Of a DNA stretch of 64,000 nt, positions 1-8,595 are shown piece by piece. Both the position numbers and the translations under genes were made by a program. Below the pieces are notes generated by a model. The model saw nothing but the letters and a program-made list of their open reading frames with translations, ran no database searches and was not told the origin of the DNA. Origin of the DNA: Phycisphaerales bacterium (GTDB taxonomy: Bacteria; Planctomycetota; Phycisphaerae; Phycisphaerales; UBA1924); the NCBI GenBank assembly GCA_016699835.1, contig CP064987.1:3162001-3226000 (forward strand). The letters run 5' to 3'. Numbering within the stretch: position 1 is the first letter of the stretch; each line of letters starts with the position of its first letter.

Positions 1-660
1 GTCGATCCCGACGTCTCGTGGCAGGCCCACCTCGGCGGCTACGCCTTCGGCATCGTCGTCACCCTGCTCCTCACCGTCACCAAAATCCTCCCGCGCGAAC
101 GCTGGGACCTCATCGGGCATCTCGGCCACGCCGCACGCCGGCGCGAGATCCGCGACGCCGCCCGCACCTACGAGAACCGCCAGAACCACGTCAAGGCAAA
201 GGAAACCCCAGAAGACCCGCGCGTCGAACTACTCGCGGCACGAAGGGCCGAGGTCTCCACCTTCCTCTCCAGCAACGACGTGTCCGCGGCTACCGACGCC
301 TACGCCAGACTCCTCGTCGAGTTTCCAGACGCCTCACGCAACGCCACCCTCACACGCCAGAACCAGATCCTGATCGCCAACGAGTTCTTCCGTGCGGGGC
401 GATATGCCGAGGCGCTCCGCACATACGAACTCTTCGCGAGCGCCTACGCGAGAGACCCGCAAACGCCGCACGTCCGCCTTGTCGCGGCTCTTATCCGCGT
501 GCGATACCTCTCTCACGAAACCGACGCCGCTCGGCTCGCGGCCCACTCGGCCGCGCGCGAAGATTTGCGCGCCGCCGCATCCAGACTCGACGCCGACGAC
601 GCCGAACTTGCCCGTCAACTCGAAGCCGAACTCCTCCCCATCCCGGAATCCAAGCCATGA
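1..660 (+). CDS. Rhomboid-like intramembrane protease, 3' part
   Basis: The gene enters from the left edge in frame 1, so its start is missing; 219 residues are visible. Residues 7-30 read HLGGYAFGIVVTLLLT, matching the last helix of rhomboid proteases, where the His is the catalytic partner of an upstream Ser that lies outside the window. The remaining ~180 residues are cytoplasmic-looking and helical, with TPR-like spacing (AATDAYARLLVEFPDA, then AEALRTYELFA about 40 residues later). The stop codon overlaps the start of the next gene (ATGA at 657-660), suggesting translational coupling. The rhomboid call rests on one helix, so the active-site Ser cannot be checked. Confidence 0.7.
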   Translation, partial: VDPDVSWQAHLGGYAFGIVVTLLLTVTKILPRERWDLIGHLGHAARRREIRDAARTYENRQNHVKAKETPEDPRVELLAARRAEVSTFLSSNDVSAATDAYARLLVEFPDASRNATLTRQNQILIANEFFRAGRYAEALRTYELFASAYARDPQTPHVRLVAALIRVRYLSHETDAARLAAHSAAREDLRAAASRLDADDAELARQLEAELLPIPESKP

Positions 661-1292
661 GCAGCAGGCCGCGCGTTCGTGTGAAAATCTGTGGCGTCCG
701 CGACGCGGACGAGGCCTGGGCCGCCGTCGATGCCGGCGCCGACGCCATCGGGTTCCACTTTGTCGAAGGCCGGCCAACCTCGATCGATCCCGTCGAGGCC
801 TACGAGATCATGGCCGATCTCCCGCCCTTCGTCTCCAGCGTCGGCGTCGTCGAGAACTGCGCCATCGACGACTTCTCCGACATCGAGGAAGACTGCCCCA
901 CGGCCCTCTCCCAACTCGACGGCGTCGAGAACCCCAAACTCGTCATGCAGTGCGGCCCGGGCGTCATCAAACGCGTCCGCTGGTCCGAACAACCCGCCAT
1001 CGGTGAATCCGAGGACGCCGACCCGATCTCCACCTGGGACGAACTCGACGAGGTCGACGCGATTCTCGTGGTGCCCGAATCAGAATGGACCAACGCCGCG
1101 ATCGATCGCCTCGCACAGCGCGTGCAGTCGTGCGCCAAACCGGTCCTGCTCGGCGGCTGGACCGCGTACTCGTTCAAGCCAAAGTATGTTCGGGACGCCA
1201 TCGCCCGCGTTCAGCCCTTCGCCGTCGATCTCGTCCTGGGTGAAGATGACCCCGACGCCACGATCGAGCGATTCATCGAGGCCGTGCGCTAA
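657..1292 (+). CDS. trpF: Phosphoribosylanthranilate isomerase-like (TrpF fold), divergent
   Basis: The 211-residue product has the TrpF opening VKICGVRD with the catalytic-type Cys, then AGADAIGFHF, LPPFVSSVGV and a C-terminal phosphate-loop-like LLGGW followed by RDAIARVQPFAVDL. This fits the (beta/alpha)8 TrpF family of tryptophan synthesis. Several hallmark positions are altered. The VQLHG motif reads SQLDG. The LLD...GG.G..FDW segment that carries the catalytic Asp is replaced by ILVVPESEW, and the SSGVE phosphate motif reads LGEDD. It starts inside the stop of the rhomboid-like gene. It is either a strongly diverged lineage-specific TrpF or a relative that no longer isomerises phosphoribosylanthranilate; no other trp gene is nearby. 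Confidence 0.6.
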   Translation: MSSRPRVRVKICGVRDADEAWAAVDAGADAIGFHFVEGRPTSIDPVEAYEIMADLPPFVSSVGVVENCAIDDFSDIEEDCPTALSQLDGVENPKLVMQCGPGVIKRVRWSEQPAIGESEDADPISTWDELDEVDAILVVPESEWTNAAIDRLAQRVQSCAKPVLLGGWTAYSFKPKYVRDAIARVQPFAVDLVLGEDDPDATIERFIEAVR

Positions 1293-1304
1293 CTCCATCG
1301 CGGC

Positions 1305-2147
1305 CTATGGCAGCGTGACGCCCTTCGCCTCGACCGTGAGCGCCCGCGTCTCGAATCCGGTCCGCAGGTCGAACACGACCGTCGCGTCTTCCTTGGGTTT
1401 CCCCGGGAACATGAACGTGCACGTTCCCATGCCCCACATGCTTCCCTGAGATTCCATCGTCTCGCCGTCGCTGACAAACGCGACCTCGGCGATGGAATCA
1501 TGGAGCGACTCGGGCTTCATCTCGATCTGCACCGAGTTTCGCGACATTTTCACGCGGGCCTTCGCCCCCGAGCCGAACGTTTCCGACGGCAGATCGATCC
1601 ACTCGCTTCCGGTCGCCGTCAGCCCGGCCACCGTGACCTTGCTCACGTCGCGATACAGCGTGATCTCGGAGGTCATCGAGAGATCGAACGTCGTCGCCGA
1701 ACGGGCCGCAGGAAGGAGCACGATCGGCACCTCGCCCTTCTGCTTGTCGTCATCGAACATCATGCCCATGTACTGGGCCTTGCCATTGAACCCTGGTTCG
1801 ACCTTGGTCAGATCCGTCCCGCTGTTGTCAACGGCCTTGATCGTGGTCGGCTCCTCGACGTTCAGCACCTTCATCCCCGCGGGCACGTCGAACTTCAGCG
1901 TCAGGGTCAGGCCCGGCTTGTCGAACATGTTGAAATCGTCCTCGCCCTTCTTCGCCGTGGCGTGCACGCGAACTTCCTTCAGTCGGACGATTCGAGCGGT
2001 CATCGACTCCGCCGTCGAGGCGAGAAGTGACGCGGGCTTCGGAGCCATCGCCAGCCCGCCGGCGGCGATCAGCAAGAGGCTCAACGACACATTCAGAATC
2101 GTGCGGCACCGTCGTGTGTGAAGACCGAGAGTGGGGGAGGTGTTCAT
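1305..2147 (-). CDS. Exported protein of unknown function
   Basis: The 280-residue product has a basic N-terminus followed by a hydrophobic stretch (ILNVSLSLLLIAAGGLAMA, about residues 17-35), consistent with a Sec signal or anchor. The mature part is rich in beta-type sequence (LTLTLKFDVPAGMKVLNVEE; TTFDLSMTSEITLY) and near its C-terminus has WGMGTCTFMFPGKP. I do not recognise the family. It converges on the TrpF-like gene with a 12-bp gap and lies downstream of aroK and efp on the same strand. ATG at 2147 is the first good start; no convincing ribosome-binding site is seen. Confidence 0.6.
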   Translation of the reverse strand: MNTSPTLGLHTRRCRTILNVSLSLLLIAAGGLAMAPKPASLLASTAESMTARIVRLKEVRVHATAKKGEDDFNMFDKPGLTLTLKFDVPAGMKVLNVEEPTTIKAVDNSGTDLTKVEPGFNGKAQYMGMMFDDDKQKGEVPIVLLPAARSATTFDLSMTSEITLYRDVSKVTVAGLTATGSEWIDLPSETFGSGAKARVKMSRNSVQIEMKPESLHDSIAEVAFVSDGETMESQGSMWGMGTCTFMFPGKPKEDATVVFDLRTGFETRALTVEAKGVTLP

Positions 2148-2224
2148 ACCACACCCATCGGCTTGTCACGAGGCCCTCATCCACTCGGAGAGTGTTCAGA
2201 GTCCGTGCAATGTGTGACACGGTC

Positions 2225-2770
2225 CTAGGTCGCGCGAGCCTCGGCCGCTTCCCACGCCTCCAACACCACGAGCGTGACCCCAGCGACCGGTCCCTCGGCA
2301 TCAACCACGACGTGGGCCAAGGTCCGATAGAGCCCATCACGCTGCTGGTACACCTCGTGGACCTCACCGATCGCGTCCACGCCGAGGATCGCCGGGCGAG
2401 TCTTGATGTCTGTTCCACGCAACCGCTCACAAAGCGTGTCGGGACTCGCGTGGAGGTACACCAACAACGCCCGGCGATCGTCGCGCCAACGAGTCAGTCG
2501 TGCCGAGGCCCCGGGAGCCGTTGGGGTGCCGCCGCCGAGGGACAGCACGGATCGATCGTGCGCCAGGACCGCGTCCGCCATCGCCTCGCACTCGGCAAGG
2601 CGGAAGGCCTCCCACCCACGCGTCGCGATCGCCTCCGCGGCATCGACAGCCTGAAGCCGAACCGCGGTCAGCATGTCCAGATCGAGAAATGGCACGCCCG
2701 AGCGTCGGGCAATGGCAGAGCCCACAGCGCTCTTCCCCGAGCCTCGAAGCCCAAGCAGGACGAGTATCAC
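2225..2770 (-). CDS. aroK: Shikimate kinase
   Basis: The enzyme phosphorylates shikimate with ATP in the shikimate pathway to chorismate, in the cytoplasm. The 181-residue length is normal for the family. Seen are the P-loop GLRGSGKSAVG (residues 7-17), the FLDLDM strand holding the shikimate-binding Asp, the GWEAFRLAE segment equivalent to the family's GE..FR..E, the glycine-rich LGGGTP shikimate-binding loop, TRPAI for the lid Arg, and QQRDGLYR near the C-terminus. It lies 49 bp downstream of efp on the same strand and may be cotranscribed. All expected catalytic elements are present. Confidence 0.9.
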   Translation of the reverse strand: MILVLLGLRGSGKSAVGSAIARRSGVPFLDLDMLTAVRLQAVDAAEAIATRGWEAFRLAECEAMADAVLAHDRSVLSLGGGTPTAPGASARLTRWRDDRRALLVYLHASPDTLCERLRGTDIKTRPAILGVDAIGEVHEVYQQRDGLYRTLAHVVVDAEGPVAGVTLVVLEAWEAAEARAT

Positions 2771-2819
2771 GCCACGCTCTCCGAGGACCTTGGATACAAG
2801 AACGAATACAGGACGGTGG

Positions 2820-3374
2820 TCAGGCCCGCGACTGGTACGAGCCGTCTGCTGTGCTGATGCGCAGCGCCTCGCCCGGCTTGATGAACGCGGGCACCCGCGT
2901 CACGAGCCCCGTCTCCATCGTCGCGTCCTTTGTCTGATTCGAGACCGTCGCGCCCTTCACTTCGGGCGGGCAGTCCTTCACCGTCAACTCCACCGCGGGA
3001 GGAAGTTCGAGCGTCACGGGGTTGCCATCGTGGAGCAGCACGATCGTCTGCGCGTTCGGGCGGAGGAACTTGAGCGCATCACCCAGCACGTCCTCGGGCA
3101 TCACGAACTGTTCGTATGACTCGGTGTCCATGAACGTCGCGCCCGTGGAGTCGGAGTAGAGATACTCCATCGTCCGCCGATCGAGATCGATCACCTCGAT
3201 GTCGTCCGATGAGCCAAGGCGACGCTCGAGCGACTTGCCCGAGAGGATCTCCTTGTACTTGATCTGGATGAACGCGCGGAGGTTCCCGGGCGTGCGGTGC
3301 TCGACGCCCGTCAGCACCGCGAGTTTGTTGTCGATCTTCACGCCAAGGCCCTGTCGAAGTTCGGTCGCTTTCAT
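2820..3374 (-). CDS. efp: Elongation factor P
   Basis: EF-P binds between the ribosomal P and E sites and relieves stalling at proline runs. The 184-residue protein has the three-domain layout: KATELRQGLGVKIDN at the N-terminus, MEYLYSDSTGATFMDTESYE in the middle and ETGLVTRVPAFIKPGEALRI in the last domain. I chose ATG at 3374 because GAGGTGG lies just upstream; a GTG at 3386 would add four residues. The domain I loop reads HRTPGNLRAF, so the tip residue that is a modified Lys in Escherichia coli is Asn31. The EpmA-type beta-lysyl and EarP-type Arg modifications are therefore not possible at that site. No modification gene is nearby. Confidence 0.93.
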   Translation of the reverse strand: MKATELRQGLGVKIDNKLAVLTGVEHRTPGNLRAFIQIKYKEILSGKSLERRLGSSDDIEVIDLDRRTMEYLYSDSTGATFMDTESYEQFVMPEDVLGDALKFLRPNAQTIVLLHDGNPVTLELPPAVELTVKDCPPEVKGATVSNQTKDATMETGLVTRVPAFIKPGEALRISTADGSYQSRA

Positions 3375-3658
3375 GCTCGATCCCACCTCATGGTTCGTGT
3401 CAACGTCGCGTGTTCGTATCTCGTTCGTGTCCGGGCCGATTGCAAATGCCGGTCCAGGTCGTTCCGGCGATCAGTATCGAGAAATCGGCTCGGGGAAACG
3501 GCCCCAAGAATAGGCGCGAGTATGCCGAGAAGGCTTCGACGATTGCCTCGCGCCTCCATCGCCTTGCAGACTTTCCCCCGCGCGGTACACTGGTTGCGGA
3601 TGTGAAGAAGGAGCCGTCGTCCCGGCCGGGTGTGTCCGTGTTCACGGAAGAAGCCCAG

Positions 3659-4810
3659 ATGCCCTCCACACGCACGCCAGATCCACGCAGCGCCGACGCC
3701 GGACTTTTTCTCGACTCGGCCCCGCCTGCCAAGCGACTCCACTATCTCCTCAACTACGCCATCATGGCTCCGAGCGCGCACAACGCGCAGCCCTGGAAGT
3801 TCAGAGTCGCCGAGCACCATGTCGAGTTCCACCACGACCACGAGCGCATCCTCCCCGTCGTCGATCCGCACGGACGCGAGAGCCTGATCTCCGTCGCCTG
3901 TGCCGTGGAATCATTCCGGATCGCGATGCGGCGCTTCGGGCTTTCTGATCAGGTCGAGTGGAATCCCAGTGCCGCGCCTCATGAACCTGTCGCCATCGTC
4001 CGCATGGAAGGCCGGCACACTCCCTCGGCCCAGGAACTCCGCCTCTTCGACGCCATCCCCAACCGTCGCACCAATCGCATGGCATTCGATCCCAGGCCTG
4101 TCGCCACCAGCGAACTCGACGCCCTGCGAGCCATCGTGCACGGGGCGCACCACGACGGCGCGCCCACGACGGTGCGCCTCGATGCGACGAGCGACGCCTT
4201 CGCCAAGCACGAGATCGCCGAACTCGTCGCCCAGGCCGACCGCGTCCAGTTCGCCGACGAGAAGTTCCGCACAGAACTCGCCTACTGGATGCGACCCAAC
4301 GACACCGACAAAGGCGACGGCCTCCCCGCCTACGCCCAGGGCATGTCCGGCCGCGTCTGGGACATCCTCTCCCACGCCGGACCCTTCATCATGCGCACGT
4401 TCGACGTCGGCAAGGGCCGAGCCGCGAAAGACCGCCAACTCGCCGAAGGCTCCCCCGCCCTCGCCATCATGCACACCGACGCCGACGATCACGCCGCCTG
4501 GCTCGCCACCGGCGCCGCCATGACCAGACTCCTTCTTGCCTCCACATCCATGGGTATCTCCGCCTCATACCTCAATCAACCCATCGAGGTCGAGACTCTC
4601 AGGCCGAAACTCTCGGAACTGATCGCCACGCGTCTCTCGGGACGCTCGATCAAGAATGACTTTGAGGAGGAGAGCGATCTGCCCGACGCGAATCAATCGC
4701 CGACGATCAATCCGCAGATTCTTCTGCGTTTGGGCTATGCCGACTACACCCCCGCCACGCCTCGCCGCCCTCTCGCCGACTTCATCATGGATGGCAGCGA
4801 GATCGAGTGA
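3659..4810 (+). CDS. Nitroreductase-family (Acg-type) FMN oxidoreductase
   Basis: The 383-residue product has the family signature LNYAIMAPSAHNAQPWKFRV near the N-terminus, which forms part of the flavin site. A second segment, PNRRTNRMAFDPRP, and a later ATGAAMTRLLLASTSMGISA helix match the duplicated nitroreductase fold of the Acg-like group. The substrate cannot be read from sequence. An in-frame GTG at 3602 would add 19 residues; I prefer ATG at 3659, which starts the conserved part and has GGAAGAAG a little upstream. It diverges from efp and converges with mqnC (22-bp gap). Confidence 0.8.
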   Translation: MPSTRTPDPRSADAGLFLDSAPPAKRLHYLLNYAIMAPSAHNAQPWKFRVAEHHVEFHHDHERILPVVDPHGRESLISVACAVESFRIAMRRFGLSDQVEWNPSAAPHEPVAIVRMEGRHTPSAQELRLFDAIPNRRTNRMAFDPRPVATSELDALRAIVHGAHHDGAPTTVRLDATSDAFAKHEIAELVAQADRVQFADEKFRTELAYWMRPNDTDKGDGLPAYAQGMSGRVWDILSHAGPFIMRTFDVGKGRAAKDRQLAEGSPALAIMHTDADDHAAWLATGAAMTRLLLASTSMGISASYLNQPIEVETLRPKLSELIATRLSGRSIKNDFEEESDLPDANQSPTINPQILLRLGYADYTPATPRRPLADFIMDGSEIE

Positions 4811-4832
4811 TCGGCAACATATTGCAGTGAAC

Positions 4833-6368
4833 TCACGTCGCCCCAACCGTCAGCGTCGCGGGCCCACCAGCCGTTGATGCCTGCTCGGTCTTTGATTCAC
4901 GGTGCAGCCGCCGCGCCCGGTGCGTGGACCAATCTCTCACCTGCAAGTCCGGTGATTCCGCCCCTGCCTGCACCCGCAGCACGTCGTACGAGTTGTCCCG
5001 TTGCGCCGGCACAAACCCCGCATCCCGGATCAATCGGCACAACACCGCCTCGTCCAGGCAATACGTCGTCCCCGCCGACGACACCACGTTCTCCTCCATC
5101 ATCACGCTCCCCATGTCGTTGGCGCCATAGAACAGCCCCACTTGCCCGACATGCGGCCCCATCGTCACCCACGAACTCCCGATCGAATAGACATTGTCCA
5201 GCACCAGCCGCGAGAGCGCCTGCGTCCGCAGATACTCGGTCGCCCCGCTCATCCGCACGCGCTTGCCAAACAGCGACGCCGTCGGATACGTGGTCCGGTC
5301 CATCTCGTCGAACGCGAAGACATCCGCCGCTCGCTTCCCTGCCGGCTGCGCGCCTACGCCACGGCCAAAGTCCCACGCCCGCGCGACCGCATCGCCCGGG
5401 AACTCCATCGAGAGTTCACGCGCATCCGCGCCCCAATCCGGCACCCGACCGAGCGGCGTGTTCTCCCGCTGGAACGGCCACGAGATGAACGCCTTGTAGT
5501 GCCCCGCCCCGTTCACCCCCTCGCGCAGCGCCTTGTCCTGCCACTCGCGCACCAGCAACATGTGGTGCACGCGATCGGCGTACCCCTCCACGTGCCCGAA
5601 CATCATCGTCGCGCTCGTGAACATTCCGAGCGTGTGCGCGACATACATCACCGTCAGCCAACTCTCCGCGTCGCACTTGCCCAGGCCGATCTTCCGCCGC
5701 ACCGGGTCCGCAAAGATCTCGCCACCGCCGCCGGGCAATGAGTCCAGCCCCGCGTCGCGCAATCGCGACAACACCCACCTCACCTTCGCCTCGAACGTCG
5801 CACCAGGCGGATTGAAGAAGTGCACAAACTCCACCATCTCCGGCGGGCTGAACGCGTGGATGTGCACCCCCGGGAACTTCTCCTTGATCGATCGCAACAG
5901 ATCGATGTACCACTCCAGAGGCAGGTCCGGATTCATCCCGCCCTGCATCAGGATCTGCGTCCCGCCGATCGCCACGAGTTCCGCGATCTTCTCGTGGATC
6001 TGCTCTTTGCTCAGCGTGTAGGCGTCGCTCTCGTCGCCATCGCGCCGGAACGCGCAGAACGTGCACCTCGCGTTGCACACGTTCGTGTAGTTGATGTTCC
6101 TGTCGATGATGTATGTTCGCAGACGATCGCCATGGATCACGCGGCATCGCGCGTCCGCCCAGCGCCCGATCTCGTGCAGCGACGCGCCATGCCACAGCGT
6201 CATCGCCTGCTCCGTCGTCAGCCGAGCCTCTCCCATCGCCACACCGCGAAGAAATCCCTCGTCGCGCGCGTCGTGGTGGGGGAGTTCCTTCGGTGCGGTG
6301 TACAGCGCGCCCATGGGCAAGAGTCCTTCCAATGTCGGGGCCGAATATCGCCCCATGAAGACCGCCAT
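4833..6368 (-). CDS. mqnC: Cyclic dehypoxanthinyl futalosine synthase (radical SAM)
   Basis: MqnC cyclises dehypoxanthine futalosine in the futalosine route to menaquinone. The radical-SAM cluster motif is CNARCTFC (Cys98, Cys102, Cys105), followed by QILMQGGMNPDLPLEWY, HAFSPPEM, DSLPGGGGEIFADPVRR and SATMMFGHVEGYADRVHHM. Near the C-terminus, SSWVTMGPHVGQVGLFYGA and EENVVSSAG are typical of MqnC rather than its relative MqnE. At 511 residues it is well above the usual ~370: there is an N-terminal extension, an insert around residues 325-375 and a C-terminal tail rich in Arg, Ser and Ala. A second ATG 12 bp downstream is a possible alternative start. No other mqn gene is in the window. Confidence 0.88.
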   Translation of the reverse strand: MAVFMGRYSAPTLEGLLPMGALYTAPKELPHHDARDEGFLRGVAMGEARLTTEQAMTLWHGASLHEIGRWADARCRVIHGDRLRTYIIDRNINYTNVCNARCTFCAFRRDGDESDAYTLSKEQIHEKIAELVAIGGTQILMQGGMNPDLPLEWYIDLLRSIKEKFPGVHIHAFSPPEMVEFVHFFNPPGATFEAKVRWVLSRLRDAGLDSLPGGGGEIFADPVRRKIGLGKCDAESWLTVMYVAHTLGMFTSATMMFGHVEGYADRVHHMLLVREWQDKALREGVNGAGHYKAFISWPFQRENTPLGRVPDWGADARELSMEFPGDAVARAWDFGRGVGAQPAGKRAADVFAFDEMDRTTYPTASLFGKRVRMSGATEYLRTQALSRLVLDNVYSIGSSWVTMGPHVGQVGLFYGANDMGSVMMEENVVSSAGTTYCLDEAVLCRLIRDAGFVPAQRDNSYDVLRVQAGAESPDLQVRDWSTHRARRLHRESKTEQASTAGGPATLTVGAT

Positions 6369-6666
6369 GACCCGGGCTTGCCCCCCAATCTCCAGCCACG
6401 GGTCACGGAACTTTCAGAAAACATTGAAATCGTACCCGCCCCTAGGCCTTCTGTCGCCCGGTGGGGTCGCCAATGACGCCCACGTTCATCTCCAGTACGC
6501 CCATGGCGAGTCCCCGCACCGCCCGCACGATCGGAATCTCCCGCCATCGAGTTATCGCCCGCGGCTCGACCCATGGCCCGCTCACGCCGATGCCATCCGT
6601 ACCGGGCAGAGGTTGCCCCAGTTCGGTTCGTTCGCCTGTTGAGAACTACAGACCCGGAGTCCACCC
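6369..6666. other. Intergenic gap, no gene seen
   Basis: This gap separates the divergent mqnC and collagen-like genes. The six-frame reading shows no credible protein, and no tRNA or clear hairpin is visible. It presumably holds two promoters, but I cannot identify them with confidence. Confidence 0.5.
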
Positions 6667-8592
6667 ATGCACGCCCGCGTTTGGTGTCGTCTCGCTGCCA
6701 TCCTTTGCCTCGCCGCCCTCCCGCGTCTCGCCCACGCCGCTGAACCCGTCTCCACCGAGTTCACCTACCAGGGAGTCCTCGGCGTCGGCATCTCCCCAGC
6801 CAACGGCTTCTGCGACTTCCGATTCACGCCCTACTCCAGCGCCACCGGCGGCTCACCCTTGCACGCCGCCGTCGAGGCTACTGGAGTCCAGGTTCGCCAG
6901 GGCGTCTTCTCGACCAAGATCGACTTCGGCACAGGCGTTTTCACCGGCAACGCCATCTGGCTCCAGATCGACGTGCGCAGCCCCAGCGGCGCCGGCGGCT
7001 ACACCAGCCTCACGCCCCGCCAACCCGTCAACGTCGTTCCGTATTCCCTCTACGCGCTCAACTCACCCGCTGGCGCCCAAGGCCCCGTCGGTCCCGCTGG
7101 ACCACAAGGACCACAAGGCCCCGCCGGTCCTATCGGCCCGACCGGTCCCGCCGGCGCGCAAGGCACACAAGGTGCGCAAGGACCTCAAGGCCCCGCCGGC
7201 GCGCCCGGACTACCAGGCCAATCCGGTCCCGCAGGCCCGGCTGGACCGGCCGGCCCTTCCGGTCCATCCGGGTTCAATGGCATCCAGGGTCCCGCAGGCC
7301 CCGCCGGTCCCGCGGGTTCCGCTGGCCCCATCGGCCCGACAGGCCCGCAAGGCCCACAAGGTCCCGTGGGAGCGACCGGTCCCGCCGGGGCTGCCGGCCC
7401 CGCGGGGGCCTCGCCCTTCGTCCTCACCGGAAACGACGCCCATTTCACCCAGGGCAAAGTCGGCATCGGCGTCAACCAGCCCCAGCACCCGCTTCACGTC
7501 ATAACGAGCGAGGCCCGCGCAGGCGTCTTCGAATCCTCGCTCGCCAGCGGCGTTGCCCTCTCCCTCGCCGGCAAGTCCGCCAGCAACGCCGGTGTCGGCA
7601 TCCTCGGCTGGGCCAGCGCCACCTCGGGCGAGACCTATGGCGTGCACGCGCAATCAGACTCCACCGGCGGACGCGCGATCCTCGGATGGGCCACCGCTAC
7701 CACAGGCGACGCCTGGGGTGTCTATGGCCGCTCAGACAGCACCGCCGGCACCGGCATCGACGGCTACGCCACCGCTCAGACCGGTCTCACGACAGGCGTC
7801 CTTGGAAGAAGCGATTCCTCCACCAACGACGCCACAGGTGTCTATGGCGTCGCCGCTGCTCTGTCCGGCAACGTCATCGGCGTCTGGGGAGCCGTGCAAA
7901 GTCCCGCCGAGGGCGCCACCGCCGTCTACGCCACCAACTACGCCGAGAACGGCCTGGGCTTCGGCATCTTCGCCGCCTGCGCCAGCGTCGAGGGATACGC
8001 CCTCTATGCCGACGGCGACATCGGAACCTCCGGCAACAAGGCCTTCATGATCGACCACCCGCTCGACCCCGAGAATCGAATCCTCATGCACTACTGCAAC
8101 GAGGGCCCCGAGCCGACCAACACCTATCGCGGCAACATCGATCTCGACTCCTCGGGCGAGGCAACCGTCGAACTCCCCGACTACTTCGAGGCCATCAACC
8201 GCGATCCGACTTTCCAACTCACACCCGTCGGCGCACCCATGCCCACGCTCTACATCGCCGACACTGTCCGCAACAACCAGTTCCGAATCGCCGGCGGCGT
8301 TCCCGGCGCCTCCGTCTCGTGGACCGTCACCGCGACACGCAACGACGCGTGGCAGAAGTATCGCGGAGCGCCGAAGGAGATCGCCAAGCCCGACGCCTGG
8401 AAAGGACGACTCCTCTCGCCCAGGGCGTGGGGCCAGTCGCCAGAGCAAGGCATCAACGCGCGCCCGCGCCGCGTCCTCGACACGCCACGCCCGCAGCCCC
8501 AGCCCGCCGCCGCGCTCGTCCCCGAGACGCCAGCGGACGATCCCAGCACGTTCCCCGCGGTGATCATGCAGCCCACCACAGAGACGCCCTGA
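6667..8592 (+). CDS. Secreted collagen-like repeat protein
   Basis: A signal peptide ([19 protein letters not shown]) precedes an N-terminal domain of about 110 residues (FTYQGVLGV ... VVPYSLYAL). An uninterrupted run of 38 Gly-X-Y triplets follows (residues 136-249), with Pro common at X and Pro, Ala and Gln at Y. Next come imperfect repeats of the type [20 protein letters not shown] (residues about 285-440), which look like a trimeric beta-helical stalk. The C-terminal domain contains [18 protein letters not shown] and [18 protein letters not shown]. The protein is 641 residues. The collagen run probably forms a secreted or surface triple helix; target and partners are unknown. It converges on the kinase gene with a 3-bp gap. 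Confidence 0.85.
   Translation: MHARVWCRLAAILCLAALPRLAHAAEPVSTEFTYQGVLGVGISPANGFCDFRFTPYSSATGGSPLHAAVEATGVQVRQGVFSTKIDFGTGVFTGNAIWLQIDVRSPSGAGGYTSLTPRQPVNVVPYSLYALNSPAGAQGPVGPAGPQGPQGPAGPIGPTGPAGAQGTQGAQGPQGPAGAPGLPGQSGPAGPAGPAGPSGPSGFNGIQGPAGPAGPAGSAGPIGPTGPQGPQGPVGATGPAGAAGPAGASPFVLTGNDAHFTQGKVGIGVNQPQHPLHVITSEARAGVFESSLASGVALSLAGKSASNAGVGILGWASATSGETYGVHAQSDSTGGRAILGWATATTGDAWGVYGRSDSTAGTGIDGYATAQTGLTTGVLGRSDSSTNDATGVYGVAAALSGNVIGVWGAVQSPAEGATAVYATNYAENGLGFGIFAACASVEGYALYADGDIGTSGNKAFMIDHPLDPENRILMHYCNEGPEPTNTYRGNIDLDSSGEATVELPDYFEAINRDPTFQLTPVGAPMPTLYIADTVRNNQFRIAGGVPGASVSWTVTATRNDAWQKYRGAPKEIAKPDAWKGRLLSPRAWGQSPEQGINARPRRVLDTPRPQPQPAAALVPETPADDPSTFPAVIMQPTTETP
7072..7413 (+). repeat. Collagen-type Gly-X-Y coding repeat
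   Basis: Thirty-eight consecutive 9-bp units encode Gly-X-Y with no interruption. Codons vary from unit to unit (GGC, GGT, GGA and GGG for Gly), so the repeat is conserved at protein level rather than as identical DNA. Confidence 0.9.
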
Positions 8593-8595
8593 TCG

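Noticed and set aside
7072..7413. Possible DNA satellite
   Set aside because: The repeat is conserved as Gly-X-Y at protein level with varying codons, so it is a collagen-like coding region.
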